From Thermoproteus sp. CP80 (GTDB lineage: Archaea; Thermoproteota; Thermoprotei; Thermoproteales; Thermoproteaceae): a stretch of DNA of 64,000 nt. This document shows, piece after piece, positions 52,109 to 61,035 of the stretch. Made by a program: the position numbers and the translations under genes. The stretch is taken from assembly GCF_002077075.2 (NCBI RefSeq), contig NZ_LCWM02000002.1, forward strand, positions 1-64,000, given 5' to 3'. Within the stretch, counting starts at the first letter, position 1, and each line of letters opens with the position of its first letter. The notes beneath the pieces were generated by a model. That model was not told where the DNA came from. It made no database searches and worked only from the letters and a program-made list of their open reading frames with translations.

Positions 52109-52954
52109 CTATTTAGCCTTTCTGCCCAACACGAGGAGGTAGCCGGCCTCCCCGGCCTTGGCCTGCAGGTAGCGCGCCACCTCTTCAGGCGCGGTCTCGA
52201 CGGCAAGAACCGCGGCGTATATCCGCGTCCTGGCAAACTTCTCGGCGGCCTCCGCGGCCCTCCTCAGTTGCTCCAAGGCCCTGTCGGCCTCGTCTACGGT
52301 GGGCACCGCCGACTTGACCTCGGCCACCACCAGCGGATCCGGACAGAAGACGTCGACCTCCTTAATGCCGTCGATCAACAGAGCCGCATGCACGATCGGG
52401 TTGCAGGTAAACCCCTCAGCCGCGAGCCACTCCCTAATCCACTGGGCCGTGTAGAACTCCAGAGACACCCCGAGAGCCTCCTGTATCTGCGTCAACGCAG
52501 ACCTTATCCAGCGGAACTCCTCAAAGGCCCTCTCCCACCTCTTGTCGTTCTCCTGCCAACGCCTCTCGTTCTCTTCCCACCGCCTTGTATTCTCTTCCCA
52601 GCGCTTCCAATTTTCCTCCCAGCGGCGTTGGTTTTCCTCCCAACGTTTCGCGTTCTCTTCCCACCGCCGCCAATTCTCCTGCCACCTCTTCTCGTTCTCC
52701 TCCCATCTTCTCCAGTTCTCCTGCCACTGCCTTGCGTTTTCCTCCCAGCGTTTCCAGTTTTCCTCCCACCTCTTCTCGTTTTCCTTCCAGCGTTCCTCCT
52801 CCATCTGGACGAATTTGTGGAAGTCCTCCCTAAGCCTCCTCAGCTCGTCCAGAACCTCCCTAAGGCCTAGAAGGCCGGCTACGGCCAGCCGGAACTCCTC
52901 ATCCTCCTCCAAGGCCTTAAGAAACCTAAGCCTCTCCTCACGGGAAAGAGCCAC
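52109..52954 (-). CDS. Coiled-coil heptad-repeat protein with PD-(D/E)XK-like domain
   Basis: 281 residues. After a helical start come about twelve tandem heptads of the type RWEENxK (about residues 58-144), which should form a long rigid coiled coil. The C-terminal domain has KEVDVFCPDPLVVAEVKS, a D-x(n)-E-x-K nuclease-type core, followed by a helical and sheet part. Proteins with this build are common in crenarchaea (DUF3782-like) and are thought to be PD-(D/E)XK nucleases; the target is unknown. GTG 52954 is 24 nt after ATTAATATTTC. Confidence 0.8.
   Translation of the reverse strand: MALSREERLRFLKALEEDEEFRLAVAGLLGLREVLDELRRLREDFHKFVQMEEERWKENEKRWEENWKRWEENARQWQENWRRWEENEKRWQENWRRWEENAKRWEENQRRWEENWKRWEENTRRWEENERRWQENDKRWERAFEEFRWIRSALTQIQEALGVSLEFYTAQWIREWLAAEGFTCNPIVHAALLIDGIKEVDVFCPDPLVVAEVKSAVPTVDEADRALEQLRRAAEAAEKFARTRIYAAVLAVETAPEEVARYLQAKAGEAGYLLVLGRKAK
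52526..52783 (-). repeat. 21-bp tandem repeat coding for RWEENxK heptads
   Basis: About twelve in-frame 21-base units; the coded heptads differ mainly at one position (E, A, W, Q, T or D) with Q for E in some units. Unit sequences have drifted at silent sites, so the array is old enough to be under protein-level selection. Confidence 0.85.
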
Positions 52955-53343
52955 GTGGTGTGACGGGCTAGTTGAAATATTAATCTTTCGGGCGGCCGCC
53001 CGAACGGCCTCATACTTACGGCGGCTTCGGGTATGTGCGGTTCTTTAAAGCGTCGATCCTCAGACGGCCTTCTTGTTCGCTCCCGCATCTCGACGCCGGT
53101 CTGCTCCGGCGGTCGGCACGCCCTCAGTCGAAGTTCGACGCTCGGCATCCCCAGGGATGGCGGCTGGAGGGATCCGTCGGCCGGCGACTTCGGCATCCTG
53201 CGTCGGCGGGTCTGCGGGGAGGCTCTCGTAGAGGGCTGAACGGGCGTTCCCTGGAGGGCCTCCGCGCCGCGTCGACGCTTCGCCGCCTCGTCGAGCCGTT
53301 CGACGAGGGCGCGAGCTATATAAAGTGGCCTTTACTTATCTAT
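52955..53343. other. 389-bp gap with promoters at both ends
   Basis: A TATA box for the minus gene (about 52973-52983) and one for nadM (CTATATAAAG, 53316-53325, centred 24 nt before its ATG). Between them I see no gene; the open plus frame through it is an upstream extension of nadM without family-like sequence. Confidence 0.5.
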
Positions 53344-53877
53344 ATGCGCGCGTTGTTCCCCGGGAGGTTCCAGCCGCCGCACTGGGGCCACGTCAAGGCC
53401 GTCAGGGCGATATTGGACGAGGTCGACGAGCTCGTGATATCGGTGGGGTCGGCCCAGTTCAACTACATACCGAAGGACCCCTTCACGGCCGGCGAGAGGA
53501 TCTGGATGCTGAGGGAGGGGCTCAGGGAGGGGGGCGTCGACCTCTCGAGGGTGGTGATAATACCTATACCCAACGTGGAGAACAACGCGGAGTGGCTGGG
53601 GCGCGTGAGGTCCTACGCGCCTCCCTTCGATGCGGTCTACACCGGCAATCCCTTCGTGGCCATGTTGTTCAGAGACGCGGGCTACGAGGTGCGGCGGCAG
53701 CCCATGTTCGACAGGGAGAGGTACACCTCGACGAGGGTCCGCGAGCTCATGCTGGCCGGCGACCCTGGCTGGGAGGAGCTGGTGCCGAGGTCTGTGGCCG
53801 AGATAGTCAAGAGGGTCGGCGGCGTTGAGCGGCTGAGGATAGCCGCGAGGGGGGAGGCGGAGCCGCACATGTGGTGA
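53344..53877 (+). CDS. nadM: Nicotinamide-nucleotide adenylyltransferase
   Basis: 177-residue archaeal NMN adenylyltransferase forming NAD from NMN and ATP. RALFPGRFQPPHWGHVKAV has the nucleotidyltransferase HxGH (here HWGH), and YTSTRVRELML is the ISSTxxR-type ATP site; VIIPIPNVENNAEWLGRV and VYTGNPFVAMLF bind the nicotinamide nucleotide. It completes the pathway started by nadABC 10 kb away. The stop overlaps the next start by one base (TGATG). Confidence 0.93.
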   Translation: MRALFPGRFQPPHWGHVKAVRAILDEVDELVISVGSAQFNYIPKDPFTAGERIWMLREGLREGGVDLSRVVIIPIPNVENNAEWLGRVRSYAPPFDAVYTGNPFVAMLFRDAGYEVRRQPMFDRERYTSTRVRELMLAGDPGWEELVPRSVAEIVKRVGGVERLRIAARGEAEPHMW

Positions 53878-55427
53878 TGAAGGCCGCGGCGGTCCTCCTG
53901 CCCCTCCTGGCGGCGCTTGCGCTCGCTACGGCCACGCCCATAGGCCACGTGGTCATCGTAGTCGAGGAGAATAGAGCGTTCGACAACCTCTTCGGCATCT
54001 ACCCCTTCGGATGCCCGCCGATAGTCAACAACGTCACCCTGTCCGTCATGTGGCCCTACGGCCTATACGACAACTACTCCCAGCTGGAGCGCAGCTGCGC
54101 CGAGATCCCGTGGATATCCGTCCCCAACGTCCCGTGGGCGCCCTGGCTGGGCTCGAGCCACCCCTACTACGTCGGGTCGGCCGTCGAGGAGAACCCGTCG
54201 GAGGGCTGGACGCAGTACCACGGCGACTATTGGTTCGGGAAGCCCGTGGGATTCGCGTTCTACTCGGGGCGGCAGTCCCTGGCGTATCTCTCCTACCAGC
54301 AGGCCTGGCCCCTCTGGGACCTCGCGGAGGAGTACGTCCTCGCCGACGACTTCTTCGCGCCCGTGCTGGGCCTGACCGAGCCCAACAGGGTGGCCGACCT
54401 GATGGGGAGGCCGCCCGGCTTCTACACCGACAGCGCCGTGGCCGCGGTGCCCTTCAACGAGTCCGTCATGTACCAGCTGGAGGAGGCCGGCGTGTCCTGG
54501 GGCTACTACGTGTACGGCTACGGAGGAGGCGTGCCCTACCCTCTGACCGCCTTCTCGGGCGCAGAGAAGTACGAGAGCCACTACGGCGACTACCGCGACT
54601 TCATTGCGAAGCTCGGCAACTGCTCCATACCGGCGGTATCCTGGGTCATGTTCTTCGGCGGCTCCGACGACTCCTACGACATGCATCCGCCTCACAACGC
54701 CACCGCGGGCGCCCTCGCCGTCTTGAAGCTCGTGGATGCCGTCGAGCGCAGTCCCTGCTGGAACTCCACAGCTGTATTCATAACCTTCGACGAAGGCGGA
54801 GGCTTCTACGACCAGGTCGCGCCGCCCGCCGTCGACGTGTTCGGCCTGGGCCAAAGGGTGCCGTTGATAGTGGTCTCGCCGTACGCCAAGGAGGGCTACG
54901 TGGACAACGACACTATCAGCGACTACACGATACTGGCGTTCGTGGACTACAACTGGGGCCTGCCCTACCTCACGCAGGAGGTGGCCAACAGCGACCTGCC
55001 CGGCCTGCTGGCCGCCTTCAACTTCTCGGCGCCGCCGAGACCCCCGCTGGACGTCGACAACTGGACGTACCCGTTGCCCCTCCAGTACCCCGTACATTAC
55101 GGCTACATGGCGACGGTCCCCAGATACGCCAGCTACGCCGACGTCTACAGGGCGCCTGGGCTGGGCGTCCTGCCCTGGCTGGCGGCGCTCTCCATAGCGG
55201 CTCTGGCGGTGGCGGCGGCGCTCCGCAGAAAGGCCGCGCTGTATGCGTCCGCCGGCATATCGGCCGCGTCGACAGCCCTCTCGGCCTACGTGCACTACGC
55301 GTGGCCCATGTACCAATTCGTCACGCAGTACTACCTAGCGGCATCGGCCCTGGCGCTAGGCGCCGCGGCCCTCTGGGTCGCGGTAGCCCGGCGGAGGCGG
55401 CCGGCTACGTTTAAGCATAAACCTTAA
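53877..55427 (+). CDS. Secreted phosphoesterase (phospholipase C/acid phosphatase type)
   Basis: 516 residues with a signal peptide (AAAVLLPLLAALALATA). IGHVVIVVEENRAFDNLFG is the metal-binding start of the PF04185 phosphoesterases; TEPNRVADL and VFITFDEGGGFYDQVAPP and RVPLIVVSPYAKEGYV are the other active-site blocks. It ends with about three membrane helices (residues 430-505), so it is held on the outside of the membrane, perhaps releasing phosphate from polar phosphoesters. Several N-x-S/T sites. One-base overlap with nadM suggests co-translation, though the roles seem unrelated. Confidence 0.9.
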   Translation: MKAAAVLLPLLAALALATATPIGHVVIVVEENRAFDNLFGIYPFGCPPIVNNVTLSVMWPYGLYDNYSQLERSCAEIPWISVPNVPWAPWLGSSHPYYVGSAVEENPSEGWTQYHGDYWFGKPVGFAFYSGRQSLAYLSYQQAWPLWDLAEEYVLADDFFAPVLGLTEPNRVADLMGRPPGFYTDSAVAAVPFNESVMYQLEEAGVSWGYYVYGYGGGVPYPLTAFSGAEKYESHYGDYRDFIAKLGNCSIPAVSWVMFFGGSDDSYDMHPPHNATAGALAVLKLVDAVERSPCWNSTAVFITFDEGGGFYDQVAPPAVDVFGLGQRVPLIVVSPYAKEGYVDNDTISDYTILAFVDYNWGLPYLTQEVANSDLPGLLAAFNFSAPPRPPLDVDNWTYPLPLQYPVHYGYMATVPRYASYADVYRAPGLGVLPWLAALSIAALAVAAALRRKAALYASAGISAASTALSAYVHYAWPMYQFVTQYYLAASALALGAAALWVAVARRRRPATFKHKP

Positions 55428-55450
55428 AAAGATATAGTTCCAAAATATAT

Positions 55451-56191
55451 ATGAACTTCCAAGAGGCCAATAGAGCCCTCTATAAGGGCTATCTATATTC
55501 ATTGATTTTGACTATAGCCCTGGTCGTGGCGGTGACCGTCGCCGCGCTTCTAATCCTCGCGCCGGCGCATTTCGTAGCGGAGCCTCCGCCGTATCACGTA
55601 ACGGGGTCTCAGCCGCCGCCCGCCGGACAGGAGGAGGTCGCGATCGGTGCGTTTTTCGCGCTTCTGGCGGTCGTCATCGCTATAGCGATAGTGCTCATCG
55701 CCGTGTTCTTCCTCTACATATTCAGGGGATATAGGGCGCTCCACAGGCTCGGCTTCAAGTGGGCTTGGTGGCTGGCGTGGGGGCCCATCGTGGAGATCGT
55801 GCTGGCCCTAGTCGCCGTACCCATCGCCGTAATATCCATCCCTTCCGCTGTATATTACGATATGGGCTATCCAGCGGAATACCCCGCCTGGCTGGGCATG
55901 ATCACGGCGGCCGCGCCGTTGCTTGTGTTGTTCGCAATAGCTGTAATAATTGGGCTTATCATTGATATTGCTCGTATAATATTTCTCTACGATATGCATA
56001 AATATACAAAGATTGGATACTTTCATATCTCATTTATACTATATATTATAGGCCTCGTCCTCTCGCTCATCATCTTTTCGGTCGCGGCAGGCGTGCTGGC
56101 GGCCCTCGTGCTGTTCGCAGAATATATCACGGAGATGCTGGCCTACCGGGAAGCCTCTCGGTGGACGCCGCCGGCGGCGCCGAGCCAGTAG
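55451..56191 (+). CDS. Multi-helix membrane protein (copy 2 of a pair)
   Basis: 246 residues, about six helices, paralogue of 34394-35125: both start M-x-F-x-EA and share VLIAVFFLYIFRGYRALHRL. Outside that core the match is weak. The gene's 5' and 3' parts are AT-rich (for example 55930-56050), while the central 93 bases (55694-55786) are GC-rich and almost identical to copy 1. It has a TATA-like CAAAATATATATG stretch just before its ATG and another AAAAAGATATAG about 20 nt upstream. Function unknown. Confidence 0.75.
   Translation: MNFQEANRALYKGYLYSLILTIALVVAVTVAALLILAPAHFVAEPPPYHVTGSQPPPAGQEEVAIGAFFALLAVVIAIAIVLIAVFFLYIFRGYRALHRLGFKWAWWLAWGPIVEIVLALVAVPIAVISIPSAVYYDMGYPAEYPAWLGMITAAAPLLVLFAIAVIIGLIIDIARIIFLYDMHKYTKIGYFHISFILYIIGLVLSLIIFSVAAGVLAALVLFAEYITEMLAYREASRWTPPAAPSQ
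55694..55786 (+). repeat. 93-bp tract shared with 34877-34969
   Basis: Three differences in 93 bases from the other copy, in reverse orientation and 21 kb away. The tract is GC-rich inside an AT-rich gene, which suggests it was copied in from the GC-rich paralogue. Confidence 0.85.
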
Positions 56192-56406
56192 CGGCTCCCG
56201 CGGCCAGCCGTTTCTCCTGGGCCTCCACCGGCCCAGAACTCCCTCCTCACGGCGGCCAGACCTCCTCGGATTCCCTCACGGCCGACCTGCCGTCCTCGAC
56301 CGGCCGCGGGAGGCCTGTTACGGCTACGGGCCGTATGCGGACGGCGCGTGTCCGTCCGGGAGGGCGGCGCGGCGGAGCATAATTTATATTGGGGGTGTGT
56401 TGGGGC

Positions 56407-57447
56407 ATGAAGGCGGTCACCGTGATCCCCGGGGTCCCCGAGTCCCTGAGGCTTAGGGAGGTCCCTAAGCCCTCTCCGGGGCCCGGGCAGGTCCTCCTCA
56501 AGCCGCTTAAGGTCGGCGTGTGCGGGACCGACAAGGAGATTATAGAGGGGAAGTACGGCAAGGCGCCCGAGGGCAGCGACTACTTGATTCTGGGGCACGA
56601 GGCGCTGGCCGAGGTGGCCGAGCTGGGGCCGGGCGTGGACAACGTGTCGGTTGGCGATTTGGTCGTCCCCACGGTCAGGAGGCCTCTGAACTGCGGCTTG
56701 CCGGTGGACTACTGCCCCGTGGGTCGGTATCTGGAGCACGGCATATGGGGCCTCCACGGCCACGCGGCCGAGTTCTCCGTGACTGACGCCGCCTATCTCG
56801 TCAAGGTGCCCAAGGAGGCGGCGGACGTGGCGGTGCTGACTGAGCCGCTCTCCGTGGTCGAGAAGGGCGTCGAGCTGGGGCTGGGCCTATACCAGTCGAG
56901 GCTCGGCAGAAGGCCCGAGACGGCGCTGGTGCTGGGCGCAGGCCCGGTGGGACTTCTGGCGTCCATGGTCTTGAGGCTCGCCGGGCTGTCCGTGACCGCG
57001 GTCGCGACGAGACCTCCCGACAGCTTGAAGGCGAGGCTCGTCAAGGAGCTAGGCGGGACCTACGTGGACGCGGCCCACGAGAAGATCTCGGGGACGTACG
57101 ATCTGGTCATCGAGGCGACGGGGGCCCCGGCGATGGCGCTGGAGGGCGTGGAGGTGCTCGGCCCCGGCGGGGTCGAGGTGCTCCTGGGGGTCTACCCGCC
57201 CGGCGGCCGGCTCGACGACGTGGGCCGGCTCCTCACCGAGGCGGTCCTCAACAACAAGCTGGTGGTGGGCTCCGTCAACGCCGGGCTTAGGCACTTCGAG
57301 GCGGCCTTGAGGCACCTCAGGGAGGCCGACGAGCGCTTCGGCGGCTGGCCCAGGAGGCTGATAACCAAGACGGCCTCTCTGGGGAACTACCAGGAGGCCT
57401 ACAGCTGGACCCACGACGACGTAAAGACGGTTCTGTCCATGGAGTAG
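56407..57447 (+). CDS. gdh: Glucose 1-dehydrogenase (zinc MDR family)
   Basis: 346-residue zinc dehydrogenase close to the Thermoproteus/Sulfolobus/Thermoplasma glucose dehydrogenases: VGVCGTDKEIIEGKYGKAPE (catalytic Cys, then the GDH-specific stretch), LILGHEALAEVAELG (His-Glu), ALVLGAGPVGLLASMVLRL (NADP Rossmann), and KLVVGSVNAGLRHFEAALRH near the end. The lobe cysteines are reduced (NCGLPVDYCPVGRY), as in archaeal GDH. It starts the Entner-Doudoroff route by oxidising glucose to gluconolactone. A TATA box ATAATTTATAT sits 22 nt upstream; the molybdoenzyme genes follow 36 nt on. Confidence 0.9.
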   Translation: MKAVTVIPGVPESLRLREVPKPSPGPGQVLLKPLKVGVCGTDKEIIEGKYGKAPEGSDYLILGHEALAEVAELGPGVDNVSVGDLVVPTVRRPLNCGLPVDYCPVGRYLEHGIWGLHGHAAEFSVTDAAYLVKVPKEAADVAVLTEPLSVVEKGVELGLGLYQSRLGRRPETALVLGAGPVGLLASMVLRLAGLSVTAVATRPPDSLKARLVKELGGTYVDAAHEKISGTYDLVIEATGAPAMALEGVEVLGPGGVEVLLGVYPPGGRLDDVGRLLTEAVLNNKLVVGSVNAGLRHFEAALRHLREADERFGGWPRRLITKTASLGNYQEAYSWTHDDVKTVLSME

Positions 57448-57483
57448 CGAAACGCTTAAAAGCGGATAGCCGGCCGTGGCCCA

Positions 57484-58323
57484 ATGATACCGCCCCAGTT
57501 CGACTACATCCGCGCCTCCTCTATAGATGAGGCCGTCGATATCCTGTCGGAGGACCCCAACGCCAAGGCCCTCGCGGGCGGGCAGAGCTTGATACCGCTC
57601 CTCAAGCTGCGCGCGGCGGCTCCCAGCAAGCTTGTCGACATCGGGAGGCTCAAGGAGCTCCGATACGTCAGGCAGGCCGGGGACGGCTTGGCCGTGGGGG
57701 CTCTGGCCACGCACGCCGAGCTGGAGAGGTGGGCGGGCCCCTGCGGGGTCCTCCCGGAGGCGGCGAGGCAGATAGGGGATCCCCAGATAAGGTCCATGGG
57801 CACCATAGGCGGTAGCCTCGCACACGCGGATCCGGCCGCGGACTGGCCCGCCGTCGTGTTGGCCCTAGGCGCCGTCGTCAAGGCCAGAGGCCCGTCGGGC
57901 CTCCGAGAGGTGCCGGCCGAGGAGTTCTTCCAAGGGCCCTACTCCACGGCGTTGCAGCAGGGCGAATTGATAGTGGAGGTGTCCATACCCCGATGTCCCC
58001 CCAGGGCTTCCTACGTCAAGATAGCCAAGACCCACAACGACTTCGCCATAGCCGGCGTCGCCGCGGCCGTCTGGGCCAAAGACGGCGTGGTGGAGGAGGT
58101 TAGGCTCGCCGCCACCGGCGTGGGGCTCAAGCCGGTCAGGCTCAGGAAGGCGGAGGAGGCAATCCGGGGGAGGAAGATCGCCGGGGATCTCCTGGCGGAG
58201 GTCGCCGAGGCGGCCTCGAGGGAGGTCGAGCCGGTGTCGGACGTAAGGGCTTCGGCCGAGTACAGAAGGGCCATGGCCGGCGTTGCGGCCAGAAGGGCGT
58301 TGAGGAGGGCGTTGGGGCTATGA
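57484..58323 (+). CDS. Molybdenum aldehyde oxidase, FAD subunit (CoxM/CutB-like)
   Basis: 279 residues; carries electrons between the Fe-S clusters and the acceptor. ALAGGQSLIPLLKLR and GTIGGSLAHADPAADWPAV are the two FAD contacts of the CO dehydrogenase M-subunit family, followed by the small C-terminal domain. Part of a trimeric enzyme with the next two genes (ATGA overlap). Beside glucose dehydrogenase the likeliest function is glyceraldehyde oxidoreductase of the non-phosphorylating Entner-Doudoroff pathway; CO oxidation is unlikely (see the large subunit). Confidence 0.92.
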   Translation: MIPPQFDYIRASSIDEAVDILSEDPNAKALAGGQSLIPLLKLRAAAPSKLVDIGRLKELRYVRQAGDGLAVGALATHAELERWAGPCGVLPEAARQIGDPQIRSMGTIGGSLAHADPAADWPAVVLALGAVVKARGPSGLREVPAEEFFQGPYSTALQQGELIVEVSIPRCPPRASYVKIAKTHNDFAIAGVAAAVWAKDGVVEEVRLAATGVGLKPVRLRKAEEAIRGRKIAGDLLAEVAEAASREVEPVSDVRASAEYRRAMAGVAARRALRRALGL

Positions 58324-58766
58324 GGATCAAGGTCAAGGTCAACGGGGTGTGGTACGAGCGCGACGTGGAGCCGCGGAGGCTCCTTGTCCACTTCCTGAGG
58401 GACGACCTGGGCATAAAGAGCGTGAGGGTTGGATGCGACACCGGCCACTGCGGCGCGTGCACCGTGCTGCTCGACGGGAGGCCGGTCAAGAGCTGCAACC
58501 TGCTCGCCGTGCAGGTCGACGGCTCCGAGATAATAACGGCCGACCACAGCGACGACCTCATGGAGAGGCTCAAGCGGGCCTTCCACGAACGCCACGCGCT
58601 CCAATGCGGCTACTGCACATCGGGCATGTTGATGGCCTCCTACGCCCTCCTGAGGGAGAGGCCGAGGCCCACTGAGGAGGAGATACGCGAAGGGATCAGC
58701 GGCGTCCTCTGCAGATGCACCGGGTACCAGAACATAGTGGAGGCCGTCAGGTCGGCGGGGCCATGA
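58320..58766 (+). CDS. Molybdenum aldehyde oxidase, 2Fe-2S subunit (CoxS/CutC-like)
   Basis: 148 residues with two 2Fe-2S clusters: GCDTGHCGACTVLLDG plus SCNLLAV (plant-type) and QCGYCTSGMLMASY with LCRCTGYQNIVEAV (the xanthine-oxidase-type cluster). Overlaps both neighbours by four bases (ATGA and ATGA), so the three subunits are co-translated. Confidence 0.95.
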   Translation: MRIKVKVNGVWYERDVEPRRLLVHFLRDDLGIKSVRVGCDTGHCGACTVLLDGRPVKSCNLLAVQVDGSEIITADHSDDLMERLKRAFHERHALQCGYCTSGMLMASYALLRERPRPTEEEIREGISGVLCRCTGYQNIVEAVRSAGP

Positions 58767-60958
58767 GGCACGTCGGCAGACCGCTGGCGAGGCTGGAGGA
58801 CTACCACCTGCTGTACGGACAGGCCCGCTATGTCGACGACATAGAGCTGCCCGGGATGCTCCACGCGGGCTTCGTCAGGTCGCCCTACGCCCACGCCAGG
58901 GTGAGGCGGGTGGACGCGTCCGAGGCGTCCTCGATGCCCGGCGTCGTGGCGGTCTTCACGCCGCAGTCGGGCAAGCCCTTCGACTTCGCGCCAGGCGGCA
59001 AGGTCAGATACCAGGGGGAGGCCGTCGCCATGGTTGTGGCCGCGGACAGATACGCCCTCTACGACGCCCTGGAGAGGGTGTACGTGGACTACGAGCCGCT
59101 TCCGGCCGTCGTGGACCCGATAAAGGCCATGGAGCCGGGGGCGCCCCTAGTCGACGAGTCTCTGGGCACCAACGTGTCGCATAGGGAGAAATACGCCTCG
59201 GGCGACGTCGAGCGGGCCCTCGCATCCTCGGACAGGTTGGTCGAGGAGGAGCTCTCCACGGGCAGAGTGGTGCCCTCGGCCATGGAGCCCCACGGAGTCG
59301 TGGCGGCCCACGACGGCAGGACCCTTCTGATATACGACTCGACCCAGAAGCCGCATGTGGTCAGGCGCGAGGTGGCCAGAAGCCTCGACGTGCCGCTGGC
59401 CGCCGTCCGCGTGGTCCAGCCCGACGTCGGCGGCGCCTTCGGCTCCAAGATACAGGTATATCCGGAGGAGGTCAGAGTGGCCGCGGCGGCCATGGCCCTG
59501 AGGAGGCCCGTCAAGTGGATAGCCACGAGGAGCGAGGACTTCAAGGTGACGACGTACGGCAGGGGGCTTGTGCTTAGGTACAAGGCCGGCTTCACGAGGG
59601 ACGGCGTGCTCAAGGCCGTGAAGGGGGAGGTCATAGCCGACGCCGGCGCATACGACTGGTTCGGCTTCGACCTGGCCTCCACAGCCGCCACTATGTTGCC
59701 GGGAGCCTACAAGGTCGTGGACCTCGACGTAGACGCCGTGTCCGTCTTGACCAACAAGCCGCCGTTGGGGCCCTACAGAGGCGCCGGGCGGCCTGAGGCG
59801 ACCTTATTCATAGAGAGGATAATGGACCTGATAGCCGACGAGACGGGGCTCGACCCCGTCGAGGTGAGGAGGAGGAACTTGGTGCCCGCCGGCCCCTACG
59901 ACAACCCGCTCGGCCTGCATTACGATTCCGGCGAATATCTGGCCGGGCTGGAGAGAGGGGTGGCGGCCACGGGCTACTACGATCTAGTTAGAAGGGCGGA
60001 GGCGGCGAGGGCGGAGGGCAGAGTTCTGGGCGTCGGCATGTCGTTCTACATAGAGATTACGACCTACGGACACGAGGTGGCGATAGTCAGGGCCGAGAGG
60101 GACGGGAGCTTCACCGTGGCTGTGGGCATCGCGCCCCACGGCCAGGGGGACGCCACAGGCATAGCGCAGCTCGTCGCCGACGAGCTCCAGATACCTATAG
60201 AGCGCGTGAGGGTGGTCTGGGGCGACACGGACGTGGTGCCCGACGGCGTGGGCACAGACGGGAGCAGGTCCCTCACGGCCGGCGGCTCCGCCGCCGTGCT
60301 GGCCGCGAGGCGCCTGTTGGACGAGCTCAGGAAGGCCGCCGAGGAGCTTCTGGGAGGCCCCGCGACCTATTCCGAGGGAGTGTTCAGATCTGGCGACAAG
60401 TCCGCGACGGTTGGGGAGATCGTGGAGGCGGTCTACAGGGGCAAGGTCAAGGCCCAGCTGGAGGCCATGGAGGTGTATAGGGCCAGGCCGACGTTTCCCT
60501 ACGGCGTCGGCGTCGTCGAGGTGGAGCTGGATCCTGAGACCGGCATCGCCAGGCCCCTTCTGTACAGGTCCTACGACGACATAGGGGTCGTGGTGAACCC
60601 GCTGCTGGCGGAGGGCCAGATACATGGAGGGGCGCTTCAGGGGATCTCCCAAGTGCTCTACGAGCAGGTCGTCTACGATCAAGACGGCAGTCTGGCCACT
60701 CCCAACTTCGCGTTCTACCACGTGCCCAAGGCTGTCGAGGCCCCGAGATACGAACCGCACTTCGCCGAGACGCCCCACAGATCGGACCACCCGACGGGCA
60801 CCAAGGGCGTAGGCGAGGCGCCTACAGTCGCCTCGGCAGCCGCGACGATAAGGGCGCTGGAGGACGCCATAAGGAGGGCCGCCGGAAGGCGGGTGAGGCT
60901 GAGGTCGACGCCGGTGACGCCCGAGGAGATATACCGTTTGATCCACGGCGGCGCGTAG
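58763..60958 (+). CDS. Molybdenum aldehyde oxidase, catalytic subunit (CoxL/CutA-like)
   Basis: 731 residues; binds molybdopterin. RPLARLEDYHLLYGQARYVD is the family start; VGGAFGSKIQVYPEEV, APHGQGDATGIAQLVADEL and TKGVGEAPTVASAAATI (catalytic Glu) are the cofactor motifs. The CO dehydrogenase loop AYRCSFR is absent; PYRGAGRPEATLF is present instead, as in aldehyde oxidases. Normal archaeal length (700-780). With glucose dehydrogenase upstream, oxidation of glyceraldehyde to glycerate is a good hypothesis; other aldehydes are possible. XdhC and MoeA for its cofactor are encoded in this window. Confidence 0.94.
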   Translation: MRHVGRPLARLEDYHLLYGQARYVDDIELPGMLHAGFVRSPYAHARVRRVDASEASSMPGVVAVFTPQSGKPFDFAPGGKVRYQGEAVAMVVAADRYALYDALERVYVDYEPLPAVVDPIKAMEPGAPLVDESLGTNVSHREKYASGDVERALASSDRLVEEELSTGRVVPSAMEPHGVVAAHDGRTLLIYDSTQKPHVVRREVARSLDVPLAAVRVVQPDVGGAFGSKIQVYPEEVRVAAAAMALRRPVKWIATRSEDFKVTTYGRGLVLRYKAGFTRDGVLKAVKGEVIADAGAYDWFGFDLASTAATMLPGAYKVVDLDVDAVSVLTNKPPLGPYRGAGRPEATLFIERIMDLIADETGLDPVEVRRRNLVPAGPYDNPLGLHYDSGEYLAGLERGVAATGYYDLVRRAEAARAEGRVLGVGMSFYIEITTYGHEVAIVRAERDGSFTVAVGIAPHGQGDATGIAQLVADELQIPIERVRVVWGDTDVVPDGVGTDGSRSLTAGGSAAVLAARRLLDELRKAAEELLGGPATYSEGVFRSGDKSATVGEIVEAVYRGKVKAQLEAMEVYRARPTFPYGVGVVEVELDPETGIARPLLYRSYDDIGVVVNPLLAEGQIHGGALQGISQVLYEQVVYDQDGSLATPNFAFYHVPKAVEAPRYEPHFAETPHRSDHPTGTKGVGEAPTVASAAATIRALEDAIRRAAGRRVRLRSTPVTPEEIYRLIHGGA

Positions 60959-61035
60959 CCGCGGGCTCCAGGCGCCGCAGACGCGGCGGCGGGCCTATTT
61001 CCTCCATGTCTGCCGGCGGGGCTCCGCGGGGAGGC

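Noticed and set aside
52521-52833. Plus and other minus frames with repeated Phe/Ser or Gly/Glu units
   Set aside because: They are mirror readings of the 21-bp repeat that codes for the RWEENxK heptads.
53035-53343. N-terminal extension of nadM by 103 codons
   Set aside because: The TATA box at 53316-53325 lies inside it and the normal N-terminus (RALFPGRFQPPHWGH) begins at 53344.
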